Shown piece after piece: positions 1-8,236 of a stretch of DNA of 64,000 bases; within the stretch, counting starts at the first letter, position 1; the number at the start of each line of letters is the position of its first letter. Under the pieces are notes generated by a model that made no database searches, was not told the DNA's origin, and saw only the letters and a program-made list of their open reading frames with translations. Position numbers and translations under genes: made by a program. This stretch comes from CBDEGU01 sp965238045 (GTDB taxonomy: Bacteria > Acidobacteriota > Terriglobia > Bryobacterales > UBA6623), in assembly GCA_965238045.1 (NCBI GenBank), contig CBDEGU010000010.1:186001-250000 (forward strand), written 5' to 3'.

Positions 1-2
1 AA

Positions 3-422
3 CATGCGGCGAACCCCAGGGCGCTGGCCTTGGAGCTGATGCGTAACCATGGCTTGAAGGGCGATCTTCGTCAGATCAAGGAAAACGACGAGGAGATAAG
101 GTTTTCGATCGCCCGCCCAGGGACCAACGCGGACGTGACATACGCCAAGGCCGCCGGCGAGGCGCGGGTCAAGGTCCGTGAGCAAGGCTTCTGGGACATG
201 CTCCTGCAGTTGCACACCAATCATGGCTTCTGGCATGAGTTTTTGCCGGCGAACGCCTGGGCGCTGCTCTCGCTGCTAGGTTCGATAGGGATGCTGCTAC
301 TCGGCGGGACCGGGATCTATCTTTGGTTTGCGCTTCATGAAGAGCGCGTCATCGGCAGTATTCTGCTCGGCCTCAGCCTGACCTACGCCCTGACGACCTT
401 GATGCTCTCGCGGATGGCCTGA
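3..422 (+). CDS. PepSY-associated TM helix protein, C-terminal part (5' end outside window)
   Basis: The frame is open to the left edge of the window, so this is the 3' part of a longer gene; the codons before the internal TTG at 30 are also coding-like. The visible part has a soluble segment followed by GFWDMLLQLHTNHGFW, then two hydrophobic stretches (about residues 78-100 and 108-130 counted from the TTG). A short basic/acidic helix followed by a membrane pair is typical of the C terminus of PepSY-associated membrane proteins, often linked to iron uptake or peptidase control. No enzyme motif is visible. The stop is at 420-422, and about 165 bases without a gene follow before the convergent fucosidase. 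The family call rests on general resemblance only. Confidence 0.6.
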   Translation, partial: HAANPRALALELMRNHGLKGDLRQIKENDEEIRFSIARPGTNADVTYAKAAGEARVKVREQGFWDMLLQLHTNHGFWHEFLPANAWALLSLLGSIGMLLLGGTGIYLWFALHEERVIGSILLGLSLTYALTTLMLSRMA

Positions 423-588
423 GAGGGCCGGGGCCAACTGGAACGGCCGGAAGCGAAGCTATCCGGCTGTGGAATGCGGACCGAGGGTGGTTCGCATCCT
501 GGTTGACCCTTTGCAGCTCAAGCCTCGCCGCTGGGCCTGCCGATCGAGAAGCAGGCCCAAACCAACCCGCTAACCACGGGAAGACGAG

Positions 589-1875
589 TCAGCGCGTCCG
601 CAGCACGACGATCGTGTCGATCGGGTCCTGGATCGATTCCGGCAGGAACACAACCGTCCCAAACTCCTGTTTGTCGTAGCGCACGGCTTGGCCGCCGCGG
701 AGCAGTTTGGCGGAGGTGATCTTCTTGCCGAAGTCCGGCAGCACCACGAGGCCGTCTTCGGCTTCGAGCGCGTGCAGGTAGATGGTCGATCTCTTGTGCG
801 TGGTCACGCCCCAGTTCCGCGGTGGGACCGGGCCACCGCGGCTGCCGTAGATCGACTCTCCGTTGGGGCGCATCCACTCGCCCATTCGCTCGAGGCGCTC
901 GGCGTGCTCCGGTTGGATGGCGCCGTCGGGCCGCGGGCCGACATTGAGCAGAAAGTTCGCGTTCGCCCCGGCCGCCCGCACGAGCGTTTGCAGGAGCCGC
1001 TTGACGCTCTTATGCCGTGCATCGCCGGCGTTGTAGCCCCAAGAGTTGTTGATCGTCTCCGCCATCTCGAGCGGCAGATTCGAAATACCACTCTGGTTGA
1101 AGCCCATCGTGTTTTGTCCGGGCAGGTCGCGCTCGAACATCTGAAAGGCTTCGCCGGCAAACGGCGTCTGGTGGCGGTTCGAGCCGGCCAGGGCCGCCGG
1201 CTGAAGTTTGTGGATCATGTCGTAGGTTTGCTGCAATCGCCACTCGGCGTCCTTCTTATCCCACATACCGTCGAACCAAATCCCGCCGATGGGGCCGTAG
1301 CCGGTGAGCAACTCCCGCAGCTGGGCATCCATGAAATCAAGATAGCGGTTGAAATCACCCGCGTCGGGACGGAGCGAATGCTGCCCGGTACGCCCGCGCG
1401 AAAAATAATCGGTGTCGTGCCAGTCGAGTTGCGAGTGGTAAAAGAACAGCTTGATCTCCTGCCGCCGGCATTCCTCGGCCAGCAGGGCGAGCACATCCTT
1501 GCCGTAGGGGGTTGCATCGACGATGTTCCACTTGTTCTGCTTCGTCCCCCACATGGCGAAACCGTCATGGTGCTTGCTGGTGATCGTGATGTATTTCATG
1601 CCAGCACGCTTGACCAATGACACCCACTGCTTGGCGTCGAACTTGTGCGGGTTGAAGAGACCGGGCAAGCGCTCGTACTCGCGAATTGGCATTTTTCGGC
1701 GGTGCATCACCCATTCGCCGTCGCCGAGCACGCTGTAGGTTCCCCAATGGACAAATAAGCCGAACTTAGCGTCTTGGAACCACTCGCGGGTTTTGCGGTT
1801 TTCGGGTGTGGGCTCGTGACCAAGAGCGGGCAGAGCCAGGAGAACGGCGAGCGAAAACACGATGATGGATCGCAT
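589..1875 (-). CDS. Alpha-L-fucosidase, GH29, exported
   Basis: Secreted glycoside hydrolase expected to release alpha-L-fucose from glycans. It is 428 residues long, close to the compact GH29 catalytic core. Residues 1-19 form a Sec signal peptide ending in ALG. The N-terminal catalytic domain starts at WFQDAKFGLFVHWG (about 32-45), with the conserved KHHDGF at about 101-106. The motif IWFDGMWD at about 199-206 carries the expected nucleophile Asp202. The C-terminal part (after about 340) is a short beta-rich tail. The ATG is preceded by GAGG about 7 bases upstream, which supports the start. No partner gene is adjacent on this strand. The family assignment is firm; the fucose linkage preference cannot be read from sequence. 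Confidence 0.92.
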   Translation of the reverse strand: MRSIIVFSLAVLLALPALGHEPTPENRKTREWFQDAKFGLFVHWGTYSVLGDGEWVMHRRKMPIREYERLPGLFNPHKFDAKQWVSLVKRAGMKYITITSKHHDGFAMWGTKQNKWNIVDATPYGKDVLALLAEECRRQEIKLFFYHSQLDWHDTDYFSRGRTGQHSLRPDAGDFNRYLDFMDAQLRELLTGYGPIGGIWFDGMWDKKDAEWRLQQTYDMIHKLQPAALAGSNRHQTPFAGEAFQMFERDLPGQNTMGFNQSGISNLPLEMAETINNSWGYNAGDARHKSVKRLLQTLVRAAGANANFLLNVGPRPDGAIQPEHAERLERMGEWMRPNGESIYGSRGGPVPPRNWGVTTHKRSTIYLHALEAEDGLVVLPDFGKKITSAKLLRGGQAVRYDKQEFGTVVFLPESIQDPIDTIVVLRTR

Positions 1876-2170
1876 GACAGAACCTCACGAGGAAATCAGC
1901 GGCACAACGAGACCACGTAGCGTTGACATATAGCAACATATCGCACAGTAATTACGTGGCCGATCGGCCGGTGCAACACGGAAGCAGGCGAATCGATGAG
2001 TTGGATTGAACCCCTCGTGTGAGACAGTCGCAGGTCGCTCACCAACCGTTCGCCGCAAGCGACCGCTCGCCTCGGCTAACCCAGCTGTCCACCGCATGTT
2101 CCCCGCCAGGCCCCTCCTGCCTGCCAGGGAACCATCTCCCGGGGCCGACCCCCGGTGGCAAAATCACGCT

Positions 2171-2737
2171 CTACTTGCGCCGGAGGTACTCGGGCAGAAC
2201 CGGGCTTGCGGCCGAGGCCGTGGCAGCTGACGCCGTCGCCGAGACAGGGCTCGGGAGGTTGTAGTTGCGAACCGCTATGGCCCCCAGGCCGGCGGCAACT
2301 CCGGTGGTGGCGAAGGTGAAGCTCTTGTAGTAGTTCTGGTCCGGGTGCGACTTCACCATCCAGAGCTGGGCGCCGAAGAGGCCTCCGCCGAGCAGGGCCT
2401 TGACCAGGATCGCCTTGCGGGCGCTGAAAGTGCCATCGGCGCTCCGCAGCAGAGGGTTGGCTTCGATATGCCCGGTCGAGGAATGGGCGTCGAGGATGTT
2501 GACGGCGGCGAAGGCAATCCAGCTTGCGATCCAGGCCTTCTTCCACTTCTTCTTCGATCGTCTGGCGCGATCGGCTTCGGTCGCGCGATGCTCGCCCGCC
2601 ACGCGAGAGCTGTAGCCGGCCGGCGGCGCGGCGCTCGCCCCGGCTGCCCCGAGCACGCCAATCGACGGGACCGACGCGGCAAGCAGCAAGAGAACCATAG
2701 TGCGAATGAGTGCGGAGTTCGTAAGATTTCTGGTCAT
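2171..2737 (-). CDS. Small exported/membrane protein of unknown function
   Basis: 188 residues. The start is the ATG at 2737, chosen because GAGGG lies 6-7 bases upstream and an N-terminal signal-like segment follows (ALIRTMVLLLLAASVPSIGV). An upstream in-frame start at 2854 would add 39 residues before this signal and is less likely. The mature part has a basic patch (RRSKKKWKKAW), then a hydrophobic segment (WIASWIAFAAVNILDAHSS), and later two more weakly hydrophobic stretches around KALLGGGLFGAQLW and TTGVAAGLGAIAV. The C terminus is Ala/Ser/Pro-rich. The layout resembles small membrane proteins with two or three helices. I recognise no family and assign no function. Neighbours are unrelated. 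Confidence 0.6.
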   Translation of the reverse strand: MTRNLTNSALIRTMVLLLLAASVPSIGVLGAAGASAAPPAGYSSRVAGEHRATEADRARRSKKKWKKAWIASWIAFAAVNILDAHSSTGHIEANPLLRSADGTFSARKAILVKALLGGGLFGAQLWMVKSHPDQNYYKSFTFATTGVAAGLGAIAVRNYNLPSPVSATASAATASAASPVLPEYLRRK

Positions 2738-3061
2738 GTTTTCCCTCGTGGCGAGGCGCCCGGCCAGGATCAGGTGGCATAGGCGGGCGACGCCGGATTG
2801 GTATTGGTCTATAGTGCTGATACCAGCATCACCCGAGAGATAGGTAAAACACATGACAAGGAAGCTACATTTTCGCTAGTACCCTCGGGACTACCAGAAG
2901 TACTTTGGTTACTGCAGGATTCGCGTTCGCAAGCAAACTTTTAAGCCATGGCGGGGCAGGCTGGCGGTGTCGGCCGCGGGTTTCGGGCGACCCTCGCACT
3001 GTTCTGGTTGGGGGCGGGCCGTAGTCAGGGGAGAATGTCATGGAGCCCAGTGAGGACGTCA

Positions 3062-3526
3062 ATGGCGAGTAACGTGATTGAGTCGCTTGATGCGCTGAGC
3101 GCGCTTCAAGGCAAGGTACTAGGCGTTAGCGACTGGATCGGGGTGAGCCAGTCGCGCATCGGCGGGTTCGCCGAGGTGACCGGCGACGAGCAGTGGATTC
3201 ACGTGGACCCGGAGCGGGCCGGGCGCGAATCGCCCTACCAAACCACGATCGCCCATGGATTTCTGACGCTGTCGCTGATCTCGCTGATGCGGACCCAGGC
3301 CGTGAACTGGGAAGCCTGCTTTGGGCGGCTGGTCAACTATGGCTTGAATCGCGTTCGGTTTCCGGCCCCGGTGCCGGCCGAGGCGAAGATACGCGGCCGG
3401 TTCCGGCTCGTGGACGTGAGCGATATCGCGGGAGGAGTGCAACTCGTGCTGGAGGTGACCATCGAGCGGGAAGGTGGCGAGAAACCGTGCCTGGTCGCCG
3501 AGTGGATCTTGCGGGGCTATCGCTAG
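3062..3526 (+). CDS. MaoC-like hot-dog hydratase
   Basis: 154 residues from the ATG at 3062; an upstream in-frame ATG at 2948 would add 38 residues unlike the family. MaoC/NodN-type proteins hydrate 2-enoyl-CoA or related thioesters in the cytoplasm. The diagnostic hydratase motif FAEVTGDEQWIHVDPERA is present near the N terminus, with the catalytic Asp and His of the D-x4-H arrangement. It is followed by a helix (TIAHGFLTLSLISLM) that is highly conserved in the family, and then YGLNRVRFPAPV. Length matches single-hot-dog members. It stands alone, so the substrate is unknown; an R-specific enoyl-CoA hydratase role is possible but not shown. Confidence 0.88.
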   Translation: MASNVIESLDALSALQGKVLGVSDWIGVSQSRIGGFAEVTGDEQWIHVDPERAGRESPYQTTIAHGFLTLSLISLMRTQAVNWEACFGRLVNYGLNRVRFPAPVPAEAKIRGRFRLVDVSDIAGGVQLVLEVTIEREGGEKPCLVAEWILRGYR

Positions 3527-3541
3527 AGGACCGGCATCGGT

Positions 3542-3594
3542 TGGAACCGCCGAGGCACGGGGATGTCTGGAACCGCCCGGGGCACGGGGATGTC
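3542..3594. repeat. Two-copy 27-bp tandem repeat with GGCACGGGG core
   Basis: Two direct copies of a unit TGGAACCGCC..GGCACGGGGATGTC lie just after the MaoC stop codon (GGCACGGGGATGTC at 3554-3567 and 3581-3594). The rest of the gap up to 3807 shows a CAA-rich stretch (about 3675-3720) and no other structure. The GGCACGGGG core recurs in other intergenic arrays of this window. Confidence 0.8.
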
Positions 3595-3807
3595 GCCCCC
3601 GATGGATGGCAAGCCGGCAGCTACTTCGCCACCGCTTGCTTCGCTATGCTTGCTGGGCAACTCCAAAGACATCGACCAAGCAACAACAACACCAAGCAAC
3701 AAGGACACCGCACAACAAACATATCTAAGTTCATCCGTGTGCGCCGGCCGGGCCAGCGTTGCATTTCACGCTCATCCCTTCGCCAACGCCCACCAAGGAG
3801 ACGCGAC

Positions 3808-5016
3808 ATGAAACCTGAACGTGATTCCACTTTTCCCCGGCGCGACCTGCTCTCGGGTCTCGGCGCGATGGCCGCCGCACAGGCGCTGCTCTCCGATACG
3901 CTGAGCGCACAGTCGAATCCAGCGGCGAACGTCGAGGATCGGGCGTCGAACATTAAGATCACCAAGCTCACCGCTACGCCGGCCGACCCGAAGGTGATCG
4001 TCAAGATCGAGACGAATTACGGCATTACCGGCTGGGGCGAGATCAGCAATGTGATTCCGAACGTGGCCCAGGCGCTGGCGCATCGGATGTTCGAGCTGCT
4101 CGACGGCCAGAATCCGACCCGCATCGAACACCTCTGGCAGCTCATGTACCGCTCGCACCGCAACCTGCGCGGCGGACCGTTCATGGTGCATACAATCTCG
4201 GCGATCGACATGGCGCTATGGGACATCGCGGGCAAGCTATGGGGTGTGCCGGTCTATCGGCTGCTTGGGGGACCGACGCGCGAGCGCATCCGCGTGTATC
4301 ACACGGCCAAGGCGAGCAAGATCAGCAGCGGCGGTCCGCAGCCGTTTTCCGGCACGCCGGCCGAGATCAATCGCATTGTCGACAAAGTGAAGCAAGCGCG
4401 CGAGCGCGTGGGCGAGGATGGCGCGGTGATGTTCGATGTCCACTGCAATATGCCGCCGCCGATGCTGATTCAGTTCGCCTCGGCGATTGAGGCCTATAAC
4501 GTGATGTGGCTTGAAGAGGTGGCGGTTTACGGCAACATCGAGATTTTCAAGCGCCTCAAGCAGCAGATCCGCATCCCGATCGCGACGGGCGAGAAGGACC
4601 GCACGATTTGGGGCGTGATCCCGTATTTGATCAACAATTGCATCGACATTCTGCAGCCCGATTGCGGTTTCGTGGGCGGCATCAGCCAGATGAAGAAGAT
4701 CGCGGCGCTGGCCGAGACCTTCTATGTTCCGCTGGCTCCGCATTGCACGATGACGCCGCTCGGGATGACGGCGAGTCTGCATGTGGCGGCGTCGATTCCG
4801 TTGTTGCTGATTCACGAAGGCTACTCGCCCGACAAACGATTGCCGGGGCTGGCTCACCGGAGCTGGACGCTCGATGACGACGGGTACGTATCGTTGCCGG
4901 AGGGGCCGGGCCTGGGAGTGGAGATCGATGAGGTGAGGCTGGCGGAGCTATCCAAGGAGCGCAAGTTCACCTGGCCGAGCCATAGCTATCCAGACGGTTC
5001 GGTGGCGGATTACTAG
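3808..5016 (+). CDS. Enolase-superfamily (mandelate racemase/muconate lactonizing) enzyme, Tat-exported
   Basis: 402 residues. The start ATG at 3808 has AAGGAG eight bases upstream and gives a Tat signal (FPRRDLLSGLG, residues 9-19, ending near SAQS). The N-terminal capping domain is followed by the (beta/alpha) barrel. Metal-ligand candidates are Asp in FDVHCN, Glu in WLEEVAVYGN and Glu in IATGEKDR; the late barrel motif PLAPHCTMTPLG carries the His seen in acid-sugar dehydratases. The layout fits the D-galactonate dehydratase-like branch, so dehydration of a sugar acid is the best guess. Tat export of such an enzyme suggests action outside the cytoplasm. The substrate is not determinable here. 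A second member of the superfamily, truncated, lies at 25.9 kb. Confidence 0.88.
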   Translation: MKPERDSTFPRRDLLSGLGAMAAAQALLSDTLSAQSNPAANVEDRASNIKITKLTATPADPKVIVKIETNYGITGWGEISNVIPNVAQALAHRMFELLDGQNPTRIEHLWQLMYRSHRNLRGGPFMVHTISAIDMALWDIAGKLWGVPVYRLLGGPTRERIRVYHTAKASKISSGGPQPFSGTPAEINRIVDKVKQARERVGEDGAVMFDVHCNMPPPMLIQFASAIEAYNVMWLEEVAVYGNIEIFKRLKQQIRIPIATGEKDRTIWGVIPYLINNCIDILQPDCGFVGGISQMKKIAALAETFYVPLAPHCTMTPLGMTASLHVAASIPLLLIHEGYSPDKRLPGLAHRSWTLDDDGYVSLPEGPGLGVEIDEVRLAELSKERKFTWPSHSYPDGSVADY

Positions 5017-5018
5017 CG

Positions 5019-5029
5019 CCCCCCCCCCC
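5019..5029. repeat. Homopolymeric C11 tract
   Basis: Eleven C residues directly after the stop codon of the enolase-superfamily gene. It is intergenic, so length changes would not alter a protein. Confidence 0.85.
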
Positions 5030-5101
5030 GAGAGAGACTACTGGAGCCGGAGGGAGAGGACCGGGGCCGGGGTTCCGCTAGCCTGCGTTCGCCGGGCGGT
5101 G

Positions 5102-5181
5102 CGGGATCGCGGCACGGGGCGGAATCGCGGCACGGGGCCGAATCGTAGTACGGCACGGAATCGTAGCACGGGGCCGAATCC
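5102..5181. repeat. Degenerate 18-bp tandem array with GGCACGGGG core
   Basis: About four to five imperfect copies of GGAATCGCGGCACGGGGC, with later copies drifting to AATCGTAGCACGGGGCC. The array sits between the enolase-family gene and the Nramp-like gene and has no coding character. It shares the core GGCACGGGG with the repeats at 3.5 kb and 61.2 kb. Confidence 0.8.
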
Positions 5182-5260
5182 AGCCGATGACCAGCCCTCG
5201 GCTGCGGCAGCATGAGCGCCTCCGGCGCCATGATCTGCTCTGGTACCATGATCTGCTCCT

Positions 5261-6736
5261 ATGACTACTACCGACCAGAGCGACCAGCGAACCGGCGCGG
5301 CCCGTTATCTTCCTGAGTGGGACAGCGGCGAACTCCCGCCCGCGCCCCCGGCCGGTCTGCGCCATTGGACGGCGCTGATCGGCCCCGGGCTGCTGATGGT
5401 GGGGGGGACGATTGGCGGCGGCGAGTGGCTGTTCGGCCCGATCGTCACCGCGCGCTACGGCGGGTCGATCATGTGGATCGCGACGGTCAGCATCGCCTTT
5501 CAGATCATCTACAACCTGGCGGTGATGCGCTACGCGCTCTACACGGGCGAGCCGATTTTCGTCGGTTTCTTGCGCACCTGGCCCGGTCCGAAGTTTTGGA
5601 TCGTCTTCTATCTCATCGCCGACCTGGGCTACATCTGGCCCTACGTCGCCTCCAACGCCGCCGTGCCGGTCGCGGCCGCGTGGCTGGGCCGTTTGCCGGG
5701 TCCGCTCGATGACACGCTGGTGCGAACGCTGGGATATGTCATTTTCCTGTCCGCGTTCGTTCCCCTGATTTTTGGAGGAAAAGTCTACGACTCGGTGGAA
5801 CGGATCATGGTCGGCAAGGTGGTCTCGGTTCTGGGCTATCTCCTGGTGGTGGACCTGCTGCTCGTGAGCAGCGACACATGGATCGAAGTGTTCGGCGGCT
5901 TCTTGAAGTTCGGCTCGTTCCCCTCGGGCGATGTGGATTGGGCCACGATCGCGGCCTTCGCCGCCGTCTCGGGAGTGGGCGGTTTGTCGAACACTCTGTT
6001 CTCCAACTATGCCCGAGACAAGGGTTGGGGCATGGGGGCGCTGGTGGGCGCCATTCCGAGCCTGGTGGGGGGAAAGAAAATCGCACTCTCCCACGTCGGA
6101 ATCGTGTTCCCGCTGACGGCTCAAAACCTCGCCCGCTGGACCGGCTGGATCAAGCACATCCGGCGTGATCAGATTTGGATTTGGGGCCTCGGCTCGTTGC
6201 TCGGCATGGCTCTGCCCTCGATGCTTTCCATCGAGTTTCTCTCCGGCGGGGACATCGATGGGCACGCCGCGGCCGCCATGACCGCGCGGGGAATCGCCGA
6301 CCGTCACGGAGAAGTGTTTTGGTTTCTCACGCTTCTATGCGGGTTCATCGTGCTAGGCGTGGGTTTCATCCAGACGCTCGACGGCATCGTGCGCCGCTGG
6401 ACCGATGTTCTCTGGAGCGCTTCGGGACATCTTCGGGCGCGTGAGGGCCGCGGGGTCAAGAACATCTATTACATCGTGCTTCTGCTCTATTGCCTGTGGG
6501 GACTGATCGCCTTGCGGCTGACTCCAAACCCGCTGATGCTGGCGATTGTCAGCAGCGTGCTTGGCAACATCGGCTTGGGAACTTCCGCGCTGCATACACT
6601 GTTTATTCAGCGGCGGTTGATGCCTCGCCAGCTGCGTTCGCCATGGTACTTTCAGCTCGGATTGGTCGGAGCCTTCTTGTTTTTCCTCGGCATCTCCGCC
6701 ATCGCTCTCAATCAACACGTCGGTCCCCTCTTGTAG
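5261..6736 (+). CDS. Nramp-like (SLC11-related) integral membrane transporter lacking the DPGN motif
   Basis: 491 residues with roughly 11-12 hydrophobic segments. The first segment reads GPGLLMVGGTIGGGEW (about 41-56). This aligns in position with the first helix of Nramp metal transporters, where DPGN binds the metal, but here it is GGTIGGGE. The rest has the LeuT-like arrangement: GYIWPYVASNAAVPVAA around 120-140, and IAAFAAVSGVGGLSNTLFSNYARDKGWGMG around 225-255, corresponding to the helix 6 region. The start ATG at 5261 follows a stretch of short repeats and has no strong SD. It likely moves a solute across the inner membrane, but manganese or iron transport should not be assumed. It stands alone. 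Confidence 0.8.
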   Translation: MTTTDQSDQRTGAARYLPEWDSGELPPAPPAGLRHWTALIGPGLLMVGGTIGGGEWLFGPIVTARYGGSIMWIATVSIAFQIIYNLAVMRYALYTGEPIFVGFLRTWPGPKFWIVFYLIADLGYIWPYVASNAAVPVAAAWLGRLPGPLDDTLVRTLGYVIFLSAFVPLIFGGKVYDSVERIMVGKVVSVLGYLLVVDLLLVSSDTWIEVFGGFLKFGSFPSGDVDWATIAAFAAVSGVGGLSNTLFSNYARDKGWGMGALVGAIPSLVGGKKIALSHVGIVFPLTAQNLARWTGWIKHIRRDQIWIWGLGSLLGMALPSMLSIEFLSGGDIDGHAAAAMTARGIADRHGEVFWFLTLLCGFIVLGVGFIQTLDGIVRRWTDVLWSASGHLRAREGRGVKNIYYIVLLLYCLWGLIALRLTPNPLMLAIVSSVLGNIGLGTSALHTLFIQRRLMPRQLRSPWYFQLGLVGAFLFFLGISAIALNQHVGPLL

Positions 6737-6750
6737 CCGCGCATGCGCGG
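6737..6750. repeat. 14-bp perfect palindrome
   Basis: CCGCGCATGCGCGG, immediately after the Nramp-like stop codon, is its own reverse complement. It could add to the transcript-end structure that follows or be an unrelated site. Confidence 0.7.
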
Positions 6751-6762
6751 GTCTTCTCCGTT

Positions 6763-6790
6763 AGCAGCCCGTGGCGGAAGCCGGGCTGTT
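6763..6790 (+). terminator. Hairpin after the Nramp-like gene, possible terminator
   Basis: AGCAGCCCG and CGGGCTGTT form a 9-bp stem (one G-U pair) around a 10-base loop, 27 bases after the stop codon. No clean U tract follows, so intrinsic termination is only likely, not certain. Confidence 0.5.
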
Positions 6791-6913
6791 AGGTGATCTA
6801 TGTCACTAAACCATTCTGGATTGGACTAAACATTTTCCAGTGTCGCTGCGTCTTAATGTAGTGAACGACGCAGGCGGCCGCCGCGGAGTCGACTTCAAGA
6901 ATAGGAGATCAAG

Positions 6914-8236
6914 ATGAGATCGATATGGATAACTGCGTTCGCCGCCGCCGCACTGACCTTCGCATGGGCGGTGTATTCACCCGAAGGGGTTCAGGGCGGC
7001 ACTAAGCGGCCCGGCGGGACTGTGGAGGCGGGCACTGGCAAGGCAGGCACCGGCGAGGTCACAATAGACATATCCGGCCGTCAGGCGCGGCAGCCGCCGC
7101 AAGGAACCGAGAAAGCGCCAGAAGACCTGCCGACACCGGCTCAAGCCGTTGGCAGGGGAATCGATTGGCTTGTTTCGGTGCAGGGGCAAGACGGAGGCTG
7201 GGGGCAGGACGGCGGCGAGACGTCGCATGTCCGGCAGGGAGAAAATCTCGAAACCAGCGGCAACGATGTCGCCAACACCGCCGTCGCCGCCCTGGCTCTG
7301 CTCAGAGCCGGTCACACGCCCACGGCTGGCAAGCACAGGTCGCCGGTTCGCCGGGCCGCGGACTTTGTCCTCAAACACGTCGAGGCCAGCCCGGCCAACG
7401 GGCTTGCTGTCACCGATATTACCGGCACGCAGATTCAGCGCAAGCTGGGTCCCTACATCGACACTTTTCTGACCTCTCGTCTGCTCACCGAATTGGATGG
7501 CCAGATGGGCGATGCCAAGGCCAACGCTCGCGTCAGGCGGGCGCTCGAAAAGTGCGTGGCCAAGATCGAGGCCAACCAGCAGAAAGACGGTAGCTGGAAC
7601 ATTAGCGGCGGCTGGGCGCCGATCTTGGGCACTTCGCTGGCCTCGCGCAGCCTGTTCGAGGCGAAAACAAGAGGCGTCCGCGTGGACGAGAAGGTGCTCG
7701 CACGCGTGGATGACTACACGAAGAGGAGCGCCCGGCCGGTGGAGCTTGACGGCGAAGCGGTGGCCGGGGCGCTGCGCGGTATCGCGGGTGGCGCGACTCT
7801 ATCGGGCCGCTCACTCACGCGGCCCGCTCCGGCGGATGCGGCCTCGGCGGGCGTCCCGCTCTATAAAGCCGCACAGGCTCTTGAGCAGCTCAGCCGCACC
7901 GAGGAAGACCGCGCCGCGAACAAGCGTGAGATCGCGGCGATGACGGGCGCTCTTTCCGACGAACGTTTCGCGCGCGGCTTCGGCTCGATGGGAGGGGAAG
8001 AGTTCTTCTCCTATCTGAACATCAGCGACAGCCTGCGGCGCGCCGGCGGCAAGGAGTGGGAGAGCTGGAACGGCAAGATCAAGAACCAGCTCGCCGGGTT
8101 GCAGAACCAGGACGGCACCTGGGCCGGACACCACTGCATCACGGGCCGGGTAGCGGTGACCAGCGCGGCCCTGCTTACCTTGCTCGCGGACCAAGAAGCC
8201 GCTGGATCAGCAGCCGCGAATCCGAGCGAAGGATGA
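6914..8236 (+). CDS. Exported prenyltransferase/squalene-oxidase-repeat (alpha/alpha toroid) protein A
   Basis: 440 residues. The ATG at 6914 has AGGAGA seven bases upstream and starts a Sec signal peptide (residues 1-27). A Gly/Thr-rich linker (about 28-70) leads to an alpha-helical domain with three QW-like turns: QGQDGGWG at about 90-97, QQKDGSWN at about 222-229 and QNQDGTW at about 397-403. Such turns mark alpha/alpha-toroid folds seen in squalene-hopene cyclases and related proteins. The DxDD catalytic motif of squalene-hopene cyclases is not visible, so cyclase activity is not supported. Its stop codon overlaps the start of the next gene by four bases (ATGA), so the pair is translationally coupled and probably works together outside the cytoplasm. 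Confidence 0.75.
   Translation: MRSIWITAFAAAALTFAWAVYSPEGVQGGTKRPGGTVEAGTGKAGTGEVTIDISGRQARQPPQGTEKAPEDLPTPAQAVGRGIDWLVSVQGQDGGWGQDGGETSHVRQGENLETSGNDVANTAVAALALLRAGHTPTAGKHRSPVRRAADFVLKHVEASPANGLAVTDITGTQIQRKLGPYIDTFLTSRLLTELDGQMGDAKANARVRRALEKCVAKIEANQQKDGSWNISGGWAPILGTSLASRSLFEAKTRGVRVDEKVLARVDDYTKRSARPVELDGEAVAGALRGIAGGATLSGRSLTRPAPADAASAGVPLYKAAQALEQLSRTEEDRAANKREIAAMTGALSDERFARGFGSMGGEEFFSYLNISDSLRRAGGKEWESWNGKIKNQLAGLQNQDGTWAGHHCITGRVAVTSAALLTLLADQEAAGSAAANPSEG

Noticed and set aside
688..1620. Long plus-strand open frame opposite the fucosidase gene
   Set aside because: It is the mirror of a high-GC coding gene, without domain, signal or SD support.
1923..1952. TTGACA-18-AGTAAT on the plus strand, promoter-like
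   Set aside because: No plus-strand gene follows for over 1 kb and the -10 box is poor; more likely chance in an AT-rich patch upstream of the fucosidase.
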